From Bacillus sp. CHD6a (GTDB taxonomy: Bacteria > Bacillota > Bacilli > Bacillales > Bacillaceae_I), in assembly GCF_001293645.1 (NCBI RefSeq), contig NZ_LBMD01000001.1:124001-188000 (forward strand): a stretch of 64,000 nt of DNA, written 5' to 3'. Below the pieces are notes generated by a model. That model made no database searches. It saw nothing but the letters and a program-made list of their open reading frames with translations, and was not told the origin of the DNA. Numbering within the stretch: position 1 is the stretch's first letter; each line of letters opens with the position of its first letter. Made by a program: the position numbers and the translations under genes. Of the stretch, positions 7,808 through 16,403 are shown one piece after another.

Positions 7808-10252
7808 ATGACACAGATAGAGAAATTTCACGACTTACCCCTAGAGGAAGTTTTAGGCGACCGATTTGGACGTTATAGTAAATACATTATCCAAGAGCGT
7901 GCATTACCAGATGCCCGTGATGGACTTAAACCAGTACAACGACGAATTTTATATGCCATGTATGCAGAAGGAAATGTGCATGATAAACCATTCCGAAAGT
8001 CTGCGAAAACAGTCGGTAACGTAATCGGTAACTATCATCCACATGGAGATTCCTCTGTGTACGATGCAATGGTGCGTATGAGTCAGGACTGGAAAGTACG
8101 TAATATGCTTATTGAAATGCATGGTAACAACGGTAGCATTGATGGTGACCCACCAGCAGCAATGCGTTACACGGAAGCAAGATTATCACCAATCGCTTCC
8201 GAGCTTTTACGTGATCTTGATAAAAAAACCGTAGAATTCATTCCTAACTTTGATGATACATCCCAAGAACCGGTTGTTCTTCCTGCCATGTATCCAAACC
8301 TTTTAGTAAATGGTTCTACAGGAATATCTGCTGGATATGCAACGGACATTCCTCCACATCATCTTGGAGAAGTCATTGATGCAACTATTATGCGCATCGA
8401 TAACCCTACCGTGACAGTTGATGAGCTTATGACTGTGGTTAAAGGACCTGATTTTCCTACTGGAGGAATCATTCAAGGAGTAGAAGGTATCAAGAAAGCC
8501 TACGAAACTGGAAAAGGAAAAATCATCGTTCGTGGATTGGCAGAAGTGGAGGATATCCGTGGCGGCAAGCAACAGATTGTTATTACAGAGGTTCCATATG
8601 AAGTGAATAAAGCAAATCTAGTAAAGAAAATTGATGAACTCCGCTATGACAAAAAAGTGGACGGGATCTCTGAGGTTAGGGACGAAACCGACCGTACAGG
8701 CTTGCGTGTTGTTATCGAACTGAAAAAAGAAGCAGATGCCAATGGTATTTTAAATTATCTTTATAAAAATACCGATCTGCAAATCACGTTCAACTTCAAC
8801 ATGGTTGCCATCTATAAAAAACGCCCAACATTAATGGGATTGCCACACTTTTTGGATGCATACATAGATCACCAGAAAGAAGTAATCTCAAACCGCTCAC
8901 GTTTTGAGTTGAATAGAGCAAAAGAACGTCAACATGTAGTAGAAGGCTTAATGAAAGCACTCTCTATATTAGACGAAGTAATTGCTACTATCCGTGCTTC
9001 CAAAGACAAGCGCGATGCAAAAGATAACTTGATTGCCAAGTTCACTTTTACAGAGCCACAAGCGGAAGCAATCGTTTCCTTGCAGTTATACCGTTTGACC
9101 AATACGGATATCACGGCATTGCAAGCGGAAGCCGATGAACTTGCTAAGAAGGTTGCGGAGTTAGAAGCAATTCTAGCAAGCGAGAAAAAGTTATTCTCTG
9201 TTATCAAGTCAGATTTAAAACGCGTGAAGAAACTCTATACAAATGAGCGCCGATCAAAAATCCAAGATCAAATTGAAGAGATTAAGATCAACCTGGAAGT
9301 CATGATCCCTTCAGAAGACGTCATCGTAACCGTTACAAAAGACGGATACGTAAAGCGTACAAGCTTACGTTCTTTCTCTGCTTCCAATGGACAAGATTTC
9401 GGCATGAAAGAAACGGACAGAATTATCTCTAAGTTAGATATAAATACAACGCAAACGTTGCTATTGTTCACCAACAAGGGTAATTATTTGTTCCTGCCAG
9501 TCCATGAACTTCCGGACATCCGCTGGAAGGATATGGGCCAACATGTAGCAAATATTGTTCCCATTGACCGAGATGAGTCGATTATAAAAGCAATACCTGT
9601 CAGCAATTTCGAAAATCCTCAATTCTTGTTGTTCGTAACACGTAACGGAATGGTCAAGAAAACAGAATTGAGCGCCTATAAAGCACAACGCTACTCTAAA
9701 CCACTGATGGCTGTAAACCTGAAAGGTGATGACCAGGTAGTGGATGTTCACCTTACAGATGGCAATCAGGACATCTTTTTGGCGACAAGAAGCGGGTACG
9801 GACTTTGGTTTACAGAAGAAGAAATTAACGTCGTAGGTGCCCGTGCGGCAGGTGTAAAAGGTATAAACTTGAAAGATAATGATTTTGTTGTGAGCGGCTT
9901 AGTATTCGAGAAGGAATCAAAAGCCATGCTGTTTATTGCCACCCATCGCGGTGCCGTGAAGAAATTAAAAATTACCGAGTTTGATAAAGCATCACGCGCT
10001 AAACGCGGGCTAGTTATGCTTCGAGAAGTAAAAAATAATCCACATCAGATAGCAGCAGTTGATCTTGTGGAGCCTTCCAGTTTTATTTATGTACAAACTG
10101 AAAAAGGCTTGGTGGAGAAGCTTGCGGCCGCCTCTTACCGCAACAATGACCGCTATTCAAACGGATCCTTCGTCCTGGATCAACAGGAAGCAGGAGATGT
10201 AGTGGAGATGTGGGTAGAGAAGGAAGAGGAAGTAGAAGGTAAGGAAAAATAG
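7808..10252 (+). CDS. parC: DNA topoisomerase IV subunit A
   Basis: An 814-residue DNA breakage-reunion subunit. It contains the winged-helix region with RYIHPHGDSSVYDAMVRMSQ-like sequence (here NYHPHGDSSVYDAMVRMSQDW) and the active-site tyrosine in AAMRYTEARLS (about residue 120), then a coiled-coil tower and C-terminal beta-pinwheel repeats. The quinolone-determining region reads DSSVYDAMV, the unmutated-looking form. GAGGAGGT sits 7 bases before the ATG. It completes the parE-parC operon and is followed by a terminator. Confidence 0.96.
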   Translation: MTQIEKFHDLPLEEVLGDRFGRYSKYIIQERALPDARDGLKPVQRRILYAMYAEGNVHDKPFRKSAKTVGNVIGNYHPHGDSSVYDAMVRMSQDWKVRNMLIEMHGNNGSIDGDPPAAMRYTEARLSPIASELLRDLDKKTVEFIPNFDDTSQEPVVLPAMYPNLLVNGSTGISAGYATDIPPHHLGEVIDATIMRIDNPTVTVDELMTVVKGPDFPTGGIIQGVEGIKKAYETGKGKIIVRGLAEVEDIRGGKQQIVITEVPYEVNKANLVKKIDELRYDKKVDGISEVRDETDRTGLRVVIELKKEADANGILNYLYKNTDLQITFNFNMVAIYKKRPTLMGLPHFLDAYIDHQKEVISNRSRFELNRAKERQHVVEGLMKALSILDEVIATIRASKDKRDAKDNLIAKFTFTEPQAEAIVSLQLYRLTNTDITALQAEADELAKKVAELEAILASEKKLFSVIKSDLKRVKKLYTNERRSKIQDQIEEIKINLEVMIPSEDVIVTVTKDGYVKRTSLRSFSASNGQDFGMKETDRIISKLDINTTQTLLLFTNKGNYLFLPVHELPDIRWKDMGQHVANIVPIDRDESIIKAIPVSNFENPQFLLFVTRNGMVKKTELSAYKAQRYSKPLMAVNLKGDDQVVDVHLTDGNQDIFLATRSGYGLWFTEEEINVVGARAAGVKGINLKDNDFVVSGLVFEKESKAMLFIATHRGAVKKLKITEFDKASRAKRGLVMLREVKNNPHQIAAVDLVEPSSFIYVQTEKGLVEKLAAASYRNNDRYSNGSFVLDQQEAGDVVEMWVEKEEEVEGKEK

Positions 10253-10267
10253 GATAAAGTTAGTTTG

Positions 10268-10314
10268 GACCGCTTTTCTGCGTTGGGTTTTGGTGTGGAG
10301 GGGCGGTTTTTTTG
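10268..10314 (+). terminator. Terminator after parC
   Basis: Stem ACCGC / GCGGT with a long interrupted arm and loop, followed by seven T residues, 15 bases after the parC stop. Confidence 0.7.
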
Positions 10315-10411
10315 TATATGTTTGGAGAAGAGTGTTACGTAGAAAGTGATATTAGGTTTACAGGAATTATATTATGTAAATTATATAAGTGTTTTGAATG
10401 GTTAATTGTAG

Positions 10412-10576
10412 AACAAAAATGTAGAAGTAAATCCGGGAAATGTAGAAGGTGGTAGTTTTAAAGTAGAAGATCAGTATAAAAAGGTAGAACAGCTTAAAAA
10501 TGACCAAACTCTCCAGTTTAAAATTGTTTCTGTAACAGGAGAGAATGCAATTCCTGATATAATATGGAATAATTAA
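10412..10576 (+). pseudogene. 3' remnant of an unrecognised secreted/lipoprotein-like gene
   Basis: The 414 bases between parC and the hydrolase gene contain no complete gene. From 10412 an open frame of 54 codons follows a TAG and has no start codon or ribosome site. It reads NPGNVEGGSFKVEDQYKKVE and ends IPDIIWNN. Codon use and composition look genuinely coding, so this is most likely the surviving C-terminus of a longer gene. The original function is unknown. Confidence 0.45.
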
Positions 10577-10666
10577 TGCACCAAGAAAAGTTAATCCAAG
10601 CCTTTATTCAAGCATATCTATAGTAAAGGTCTAATAATATAGTGGAGGAAAGAGAGGGGATGTATT

Positions 10667-11233
10667 ATGAAGCCGGTATTACTAGTTGTAGATGTACAAA
10701 AAGGATTTGATGATCCAGCATGGGGGCAACGCAATAACCTGGATGCAGAAGATAGAATGCTAGAACTGATGAAATCATGGAGACAAAATGAGTTTCCTAT
10801 TATTCATGTTCAACACGTATCCCAAGACCCAAATTCTAAACTTCATCCCAGCAACCCTGGATTTGCTTTAAAACCGGGATTTGAGCCGATGGAAGATGAA
10901 TATTTTATCCGTAAAAATGTGAACAGTTGTTTTATCGGAACAGAATTGGACAGTTACCTAAAGAAAAATGGCTTTCAAACACTAATTGTTATTGGATTAA
11001 CCTCCAATCATTGCATATCCACTACAGTAAGAATGGCTGGAAATCTCGGTTACAGAACGTATGTTTGTAGTGACGCAACTGCAGCATATGAGACTGTTTC
11101 CTATGACGGTATGAAGCTACCTGCAGAAGAAGTGCATCACCACGCCTTATCCGCATTACACCAAGAATTTGCAGAGGTTATTACAACTCAAAAAGTAAAA
11201 ACATTGTTTCAACAAAAAACAATAAAGAATTAA
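10667..11233 (+). CDS. Isochorismatase-family cysteine hydrolase
   Basis: A 188-residue alpha/beta hydrolase of the isochorismatase-like superfamily. The triad is readable: Asp in LLVVDVQKGF (residue 9), Lys in YFIRKNVNSCF, and nucleophile Cys in GLTSNHCISTTVRMA. Members hydrolyse amides such as nicotinamide, ureidoacrylate or N-carbamoylsarcosine; the HHHALSALHQEFAEV tail is common in the general cysteine hydrolase group and does not fix a substrate. GGAGG occurs 20 bases upstream and GAGGGG 8 bases before the ATG. The gene ends at a convergent terminator shared with guaD. Confidence 0.8.
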   Translation: MKPVLLVVDVQKGFDDPAWGQRNNLDAEDRMLELMKSWRQNEFPIIHVQHVSQDPNSKLHPSNPGFALKPGFEPMEDEYFIRKNVNSCFIGTELDSYLKKNGFQTLIVIGLTSNHCISTTVRMAGNLGYRTYVCSDATAAYETVSYDGMKLPAEEVHHHALSALHQEFAEVITTQKVKTLFQQKTIKN

Positions 11234-11234
11234 T

Positions 11235-11267
11235 AAAAACAACGCCATTGCAACGTGGCGTTGTTTT
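11235..11267. terminator. Bidirectional terminator between hydrolase gene and guaD
   Basis: Stem AAAACAACGCCA / TGGCGTTGTTTT, loop TTGCAACG, flanked by A and T runs; it serves both convergent genes. Confidence 0.9.
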
Positions 11268-11744
11268 TCAATAATGAGTCCGATCAACTTTTTTACTCCA
11301 ATTTATAAATGGCTGCAAGGAGTTTACTAGAGGTAAATGAATAAAAGGGAGGGTTCGATTTGCAGGATCAAGTTGAACTTCACGGTAGATAAATTCATCA
11401 TCAAAATGAATGGCGGCAGCGTCTTTTCGATCTGCAGCAAAATATACAGTGGGAATTCGTGCCCAATATATAGCTCCAAGACACATCGGACAAGGCTCAC
11501 AGCTGCTATAAAGTATACAATCTTTAAGTTCAAAGGTTTGTAAACTATAGCAAGCCTGCCGTATAGCCATTACTTCAGCATGGGCTGTTGGATCGAGGTT
11601 ACTGGTAACTTTGTTGACACCTTCAGCAATTATTTGATTATTTTTTGTAATAACTGCGCCAAATGGACCGCCGTTTTCTTTAACATTTTGTACAGCTAAA
11701 TGAATGGCGTGGTGAAGAAAGAATTCATGCATATGCTTTTCCAA
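11268..11744 (-). CDS. guaD: Guanine deaminase / nucleoside deaminase
   Basis: A 158-residue cytidine-deaminase-fold enzyme. The zinc site is complete: HAEVMAIRQAC (His and catalytic Glu) and SSCEPCPMCLGAIYWAR (two Cys). The close similarity to B. subtilis GuaD in GGPFGAVI, DPTAHAEV and the C-terminal F-x-NW-x-KK region favours guanine-to-xanthine deamination over tRNA editing by TadA. An ATG at 11777 is in frame, but GGAGGTG is spaced correctly for the TTG at 11744. It lies 484 bases outside the left transposon end and is the last core gene before it. Confidence 0.85.
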   Translation of the reverse strand: MEKHMHEFFLHHAIHLAVQNVKENGGPFGAVITKNNQIIAEGVNKVTSNLDPTAHAEVMAIRQACYSLQTFELKDCILYSSCEPCPMCLGAIYWARIPTVYFAADRKDAAAIHFDDEFIYREVQLDPANRTLPFIHLPLVNSLQPFINWSKKVDRTHY

Positions 11745-11777
11745 AGAAACACCTCCACAGAAAGGGATTTCTAACAT

Positions 11778-12223
11778 CTTATTGCATTACTTTAGAGTTA
11801 ATACGCTTGAGCAATAAATACATGTAAAGATTATTGGCAGCAATGGAGGGACAAAATGATTGCGGTAATATTATTATGTAAACCGTAATAAAAAGAGATG
11901 AATGTACATTAAGGTTTATAATAAATTTCATTAGGGACAATAATAGATCAAAAAATAATTAAATCCGATCAGCCAGAAAAACTTAGTTTGGTTTTTGGTT
12001 CTGAATTTAATAATAAATATATTAAGTTTATTAAATAAATCCAATTAATATTAATAAATAATTAAACAATGCATTTAAATCATTTTTATTAATTTTGTCT
12101 CATTATCTTAAGTTTACTTTGTTTTTGATACAAATAAGTTAATTTTATATAACTTCCTATAATTAGAATTATGTAAACCCAAACTAAAATTTAAAAGAGA
12201 GCACATCCACTCTCTTTCATTAA
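11778..12223. other. AT-rich gene-free stretch next to the transposon
   Basis: About 445 bases of very AT-rich DNA with no supported gene on either strand. The final part, 12195-12219, forms a hairpin with stem AAAGAGAG / CTCTCTTT. Read on the minus strand it is followed by TTTTAAATTTT and looks like the terminator of the gene that the transposon entered (29786-30739 before insertion). Confidence 0.5.
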
Positions 12224-12228
12224 GTATA
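12224..12228 (+). repeat. Target-site duplication GTATA, left copy
   Basis: The five bases directly outside the left transposon end; identical to 29782-29786. Confidence 0.88.
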
Positions 12229-12346
12229 TGACGAGCGACACAAAAGTACTAAATATATTGACACAAAAGTCTTTTTGAAATGATATAGGGTTTACTTGTT
12301 ATATTATAATGACACAAAAGTCCTTAATATTAAGGACTTTTGTGTC
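12229..12346 (+). repeat. Left transposon end with TnsB-type binding repeats
   Basis: The terminal repeat at 12229-12249 contains GACACAAAAGTAC. Further copies lie at 12260-12271 (GACACAAAAGTC) and in an inverted pair at 12311-12328 and 12329-12346. The pair forms a perfect 36-bp palindrome whose half is GACACAAAAGTCCTTAAT. The arrangement matches the arrays of TnsB sites at Tn7-type ends. The palindrome also lies 53 bases past the capV stop and could terminate its transcript. Confidence 0.85.
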
Positions 12347-12398
12347 ATTAAATCTTAAAAATTTTAAACCATGCTTTAAAAATAGCTATCCTTCTAAA

Positions 12399-13352
12399 CT
12401 AAACAATAGCCTTTTCGTTATGATAATATGGAATAAACTGTTCTGCTTTTTTCTGGAAAAATATCGTTTCAAGTTTGTTTAACGTTTTTCGCGCTTCTGA
12501 ATCCCCCAATCCTTTTAACGATTCTATTTCATTCACTCCATCAAGTTTATAGCGATTTTTTTCAACTGAAATATCATACCTATGAACATGTTCGGAGCCT
12601 GCGAGAAGTTTTGCTGTCCCTAGAGATTGTGATGATTGACCGCTCATAAATGCTTCTACAGCTTTAATTCCCCAATATCCTCTTCCCAATGCTAATTTTC
12701 TGGCACGCTCAATTGAAAATGGTTCCGATAAGCATCCTATACTTAGCACCTGAAATGTTCCTGGTTTCCAATTTAGCACTCCAATTGCCTCTACTACTGC
12801 AATTCCAACAGGGTTATTTGCCCACATTCCCCCATCTACTAAAGGAGTGCCAGACTCGGTACGCTTAGTTGGAAAAAAGGTAGGTGCCGCAGATGTTGCT
12901 AGAGCTGCTTCAACAATAGATCTCTTAAAGTCCCTCTTGAAACGGTCGTGATGAGCGGTTTTATATAAATATACTTCCCCGGTCTCTAAATTTAAAGATG
13001 GAATCATCACCCGGGTTTTACACTCACCTATTTTTTTTGAGCCAAAACAATTTATTAAGGCAGTTTCTAATGGTTTTTGACTATATTTTGCCCATCCGAT
13101 TTGTCTTAGTGTTTTCAATAAAGAATTCCCTTTAAAGATTGATGGGCCTTCACTTTCATAGAAGGTAAGTATTTCCTTTGCACCCATTCCACATGCTAAT
13201 CCTAACGCAATAATACCGCCAGTAGAGGTACCAACAATTAAATCGAAATAATCTCCTATGTTACCCTCTATTTCATCCTCAATAGAAGCTAAAAAGGAAG
13301 ATGGAAAGACTCCTTTTATCCCACCACCATCAATGGTTAACACTTTCTTCAT
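12399..13352 (-). CDS. capV: CBASS effector, patatin-like phospholipase CapV
   Basis: A 317-residue patatin-fold phospholipase. The N-terminal oxyanion loop is TIDGGGIKGVFP (residues 6-17), the nucleophile motif is GTSTGG with Ser43, and the catalytic Asp173 is in LVDGGMWANNP, so the Ser-Asp dyad is intact. Proteins of this type in CBASS are switched on by a cyclic dinucleotide and degrade the membrane of infected cells. It overlaps the E2-like gene by 23 bases and forms a three-gene operon with the CD-NTase pseudogene 13787-14882. With that synthase broken, this effector should lack its signal. The gene ends 53 bases from the transposon-end palindrome. Confidence 0.85.
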   Translation of the reverse strand: MKKVLTIDGGGIKGVFPSSFLASIEDEIEGNIGDYFDLIVGTSTGGIIALGLACGMGAKEILTFYESEGPSIFKGNSLLKTLRQIGWAKYSQKPLETALINCFGSKKIGECKTRVMIPSLNLETGEVYLYKTAHHDRFKRDFKRSIVEAALATSAAPTFFPTKRTESGTPLVDGGMWANNPVGIAVVEAIGVLNWKPGTFQVLSIGCLSEPFSIERARKLALGRGYWGIKAVEAFMSGQSSQSLGTAKLLAGSEHVHRYDISVEKNRYKLDGVNEIESLKGLGDSEARKTLNKLETIFFQKKAEQFIPYYHNEKAIV

Positions 13353-13797
13353 TTATTTTCCCCCTCTTTTTAATCGGTTCAAAATGTTCACCGCCACCTA
13401 ACCATTCTCCTGTTGCGTGCCACAATTCATAGTAGTATAGCCAAAGGCTTGTCCAGGGGATAATAGTTTCAGCGATATACATATTTTTTGACCATTTTTT
13501 TTTTCTTGGTCGGAACAAACAAAGTTTTAGTCCCGGATATATATGAGGGATCTTCTCCTCTCCTCTTTTTGTTAGCTGAGGAGATTGAACTTTGACGTAT
13601 GGTTGCGACATGTCAAGTGAATACGAAATTTGTATTGTATAAGTAGCACTAATTTCAGTAGGTGTAAGGTTACCGGTCCAAATTACCGTATTTTTCTTCC
13701 AACTTACTTCAAATGAAGGAAACAATTTTTCCATCGCAATTACTTGGTTTCCTAAAGCTAGGTGGTCTTTCTTGAAATACTTACTCTTACTGGCCAT
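13330..13797 (-). CDS. E2-like protein of a short type II CBASS
   Basis: A 155-residue protein. The segment PHIYPGLKLCLFRPRKKKWS with Cys93, then IAETIIPWTSLWLYYYELWHATGEWLGGGEHF, resembles the stand-alone E2-like protein of short type II CBASS operons, where the cysteine supports conjugation of the CD-NTase C-terminus. His85 precedes the cysteine as in E2 folds. There is no E1 or deubiquitinase-like gene beside it, consistent with the short form. It overlaps both neighbours (11 bases with the CD-NTase frame, 23 with capV). The identification rests on motif memory and context, not on a search. Confidence 0.7.
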   Translation of the reverse strand: MASKSKYFKKDHLALGNQVIAMEKLFPSFEVSWKKNTVIWTGNLTPTEISATYTIQISYSLDMSQPYVKVQSPQLTKRGEEKIPHIYPGLKLCLFRPRKKKWSKNMYIAETIIPWTSLWLYYYELWHATGEWLGGGEHFEPIKKRGKINEESVNH

Positions 13798-14882
13798 AGA
13801 ATGTATTCGTCCTTACCTGAACCGTATTTTCTTTTGAAGCTGCTACCAGTATCCCGGAAGATGCTATGAATAGCGTATTCGCTGTTCTATTTTTCTCCAC
13901 CAATTCCGCCTGCTCTTTGAGGCTTTCCTCAATAATAGTCTCTCCAAACATAAGCTTTAGCTCTGTCGTAACATCTTTAATGCCTTCTAACTTATTTAAT
14001 TTATTCCAATGCTGTTTAAAGTCATGAATAAAATCTAAAAACCTTTCGTATAAATCAGGTTGACCTTCCCAACGCTCACTTAATTCTTCCTTTTTGTTGG
14101 TTGGGTTGAACACCTTCATTCGGCCAACTTGAGGAATATTAAGTATAATTTTTTCTAAGATACAATCAATGGCTTCGTTAACAGAAACCTCCCCGTTATA
14201 ATACATCCCTGCTAATGTAGTTAGAACAATGCTTATTGGAGCAAACTCTAAGTCATTTTCGAAATAGATGTCCCTGTAACGTTTAATTAATTGGACTGCA
14301 CGTTTTAACGGGGCCTTACGATTTAGATCTTCGTCAATAGGAAGTGGCTGGATGGAAGATGCCTTCTTTTCCATAAGTACATGCCAATATTGTTCTGATC
14401 GATCATTAAACCACTGGGCATAACCTTTTGGATTGCTATCCTTCCAATCTTCTGCCTTTCTATCTGGCACTTTGACATTGGTATTATTACCTTTATCAGT
14501 GGGATAAGCTGGCAGAATATCCAGATGAAACTCATTTGCATAATTTAGTCGAATGCAACGATTTTTTCTTGTTCTCTGAGGCGTTTTTCAATGGAATCTA
14601 GAAATTTGATGGGGTCTTTTCCTTGCCAGCTTTCATTAATTTCACAAACAAGGTCAAGATCGTATTCTTGTTGTTTACGTGGTTTGACAGTGGTGTTAAT
14701 GCTTAGGGATGAGGATAAATAAGTATGTCTTTCCCGTTGAAGTATGTTTCATCTTTTGATAACCAAGTACTTACTGATAGGTATCTATTTTCTGCTAGAT
14801 CTCGCTGCGATTTGCTTATTTGAAGCTTTTGTCCGACACGTTGTAATAAATCGTCTAACTGATTATTAAAGTTACCAAACAT
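13787..14882 (-). pseudogene. CD-NTase (cyclic oligonucleotide synthase) of CBASS, broken by two frameshifts
   Basis: The gene starts at the ATG at 14882 (AGAGGGGG upstream) and should encode about 365 residues, but it runs through three frames. Frame one ends YFNGKDILIYPHP and then a stop. Frame two carries TTVKPRKQQEYDLDLVCEIN with the D-x-D metal pair. Frame three, from about 14560, has LNYANEFHLDILPAYP with the third aspartate and the rest to 13787. The first break (about 14704-14712) looks like a 4-base loss that also removes the Gly-Ser of the YPxGS motif. The second is a one-base slip in an A run at 14561-14568. The intact catalytic order seen across frames identifies the family; the present gene should be inactive unless these are sequencing errors. 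Confidence 0.85.
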
Positions 14883-15144
14883 ATATGTCCCCCTCTAAAT
14901 CGAATGTTTGTTCTATCTTTAATCATTATATCCCAACCTATTTTATTTGGTCAACAAAATATCAATATATAGTATGTTTGGTGGGTGAAAAACACTTTAT
15001 ATAGTGCGTTATATTGAATGATTTTGAAACATTCTATTAAAACTACTACTTTAGTGAAGAGTGTTTAGTTGTCTATGATGTACAAAAGTTAAAATCCGCA
15101 TAGCCTTATGCCGGCTCATAAATTAAACTTAGTTCATTAAAATA

Positions 15145-16347
15145 TTAAGAATCTTCATATGCTAGCTTTTCCGTTATGATTTCTATTTTGCTCTCTTGGA
15201 TATTCAGCACTACTCCCATGAAATTATTACAATTTAATAAATTCCAATCAATTCTAGAATCTGTATATTTAAAGTGGTGATTTAAATCATGTGAGTTTTG
15301 AATTCTCTCCAAATCAAATAACAATAGATGGCAGAATAAAAGTAATAAAAAATTATGAAGGTCTCTTTTACGGATCCCATATGAATTGATTTCCAGGTAA
15401 AGTCGAGAAATAATTTCATCATATCTACTACACGCTAATCTAGGTTCATCCCAAATAAAAGGATACTTTATTTTTCCGTTATCAATGTTTCTTAGATCAT
15501 AATTCATCGAAATATACATTCTCCAAAGAAGATAAGCGGATACTTGTTTAGAAATAGGTGAAGAAAGTGGATGTAACCTAGATAAATTATAAGCTAACTT
15601 ATATTCATCATTTCTTAATTTTTTTCTTATATTTTTCTTTACTGATGCCAAAATCATTTTTGAATTCCGAAAAAATTCTTTAAAGTTAAAGTTATTACTG
15701 TTATTTATACTTTGGTTAAAATATTTAGTTTTTATTGAATATCCATTTTGTTCATTTGGGAATTGGATAATCTGAAATATCTCAGGAGGTATTGACCCGT
15801 ATATTGGAAAGATTACCGTTACGCCTTGCATTCTTAATTGTGAATCTATCCATTTATTTATCCGTGTCGGTGTGGTGTGAATAGTTTTTTCTGAAAATAG
15901 ATTATTTAAGAAAGTGTCTCTATTTATAAAATTAAAATTACATTTACAAACAAAAGCATTCCTATTCTCGAAAATGCTTTTATAAATCAATTCACAATTG
16001 CAGTTAGGGCAGCGACTATATAGTTTTTCTTTATGAAAGATACATTCTTTTAATAGTGTGAACTGATGCAGATAGCTGTGATATCCACGATTAATACAAA
16101 TTGGACAAAATCTCACTTTGGTTGAAATGTAAATTTGATATTTTTTATTAATAGTAAGGTAAGAAAGGTGATTTAATTCGGAATTTGTAATTTTTCTAAT
16201 TAAAGGACCGCAATGTTTATAAAAAATCTCCTTAATTCCTTCATCCTTCAACTCTTCACCTGATACTTGATTAACAAACTTAAATTTTTCGGCGATTCCC
16301 CATGTTGATTCGTATTCTTCCATCCAACTTTCTCTCCATGAAATCAT
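15145..16347 (-). CDS. tniQ: TniQ/TnsD-like target-selection protein, second copy
   Basis: A 400-residue protein with the TniQ zinc-finger layout: FCPICINRGYHSYLHQF (Cys81, Cys84, His94), CIFH (Cys102, His105) and CPNCNC (Cys113, Cys116). The N-terminus ESTWGIAEKFKFVN matches the family's early helix. TniQ/TnsD proteins bind target DNA and recruit TnsC. It is clearly different in sequence from the TniQ encoded upstream at 16404-17933, and two TniQs usually mean two targeting routes. It follows that gene by 56 bases. A GC-rich hairpin with a T tail on the minus strand at about 15094-15117 probably ends the tns transcript. Which target it recognises is unknown. Confidence 0.82.
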   Translation of the reverse strand: MISWRESWMEEYESTWGIAEKFKFVNQVSGEELKDEGIKEIFYKHCGPLIRKITNSELNHLSYLTINKKYQIYISTKVRFCPICINRGYHSYLHQFTLLKECIFHKEKLYSRCPNCNCELIYKSIFENRNAFVCKCNFNFINRDTFLNNLFSEKTIHTTPTRINKWIDSQLRMQGVTVIFPIYGSIPPEIFQIIQFPNEQNGYSIKTKYFNQSINNSNNFNFKEFFRNSKMILASVKKNIRKKLRNDEYKLAYNLSRLHPLSSPISKQVSAYLLWRMYISMNYDLRNIDNGKIKYPFIWDEPRLACSRYDEIISRLYLEINSYGIRKRDLHNFLLLLFCHLLLFDLERIQNSHDLNHHFKYTDSRIDWNLLNCNNFMGVVLNIQESKIEIITEKLAYEDS

Positions 16348-16403
16348 AGCTAAACCTCACTTTTTAATATCAGTGAGGACAACTTATTTAGCTTTTATAC
16401 ATC

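Noticed and set aside
14883-14905. SOS-box-like sequence upstream of the CD-NTase gene
   Set aside because: AGAACAAACATTCG breaks the GAAC-N4-GTTC pattern in the second half.
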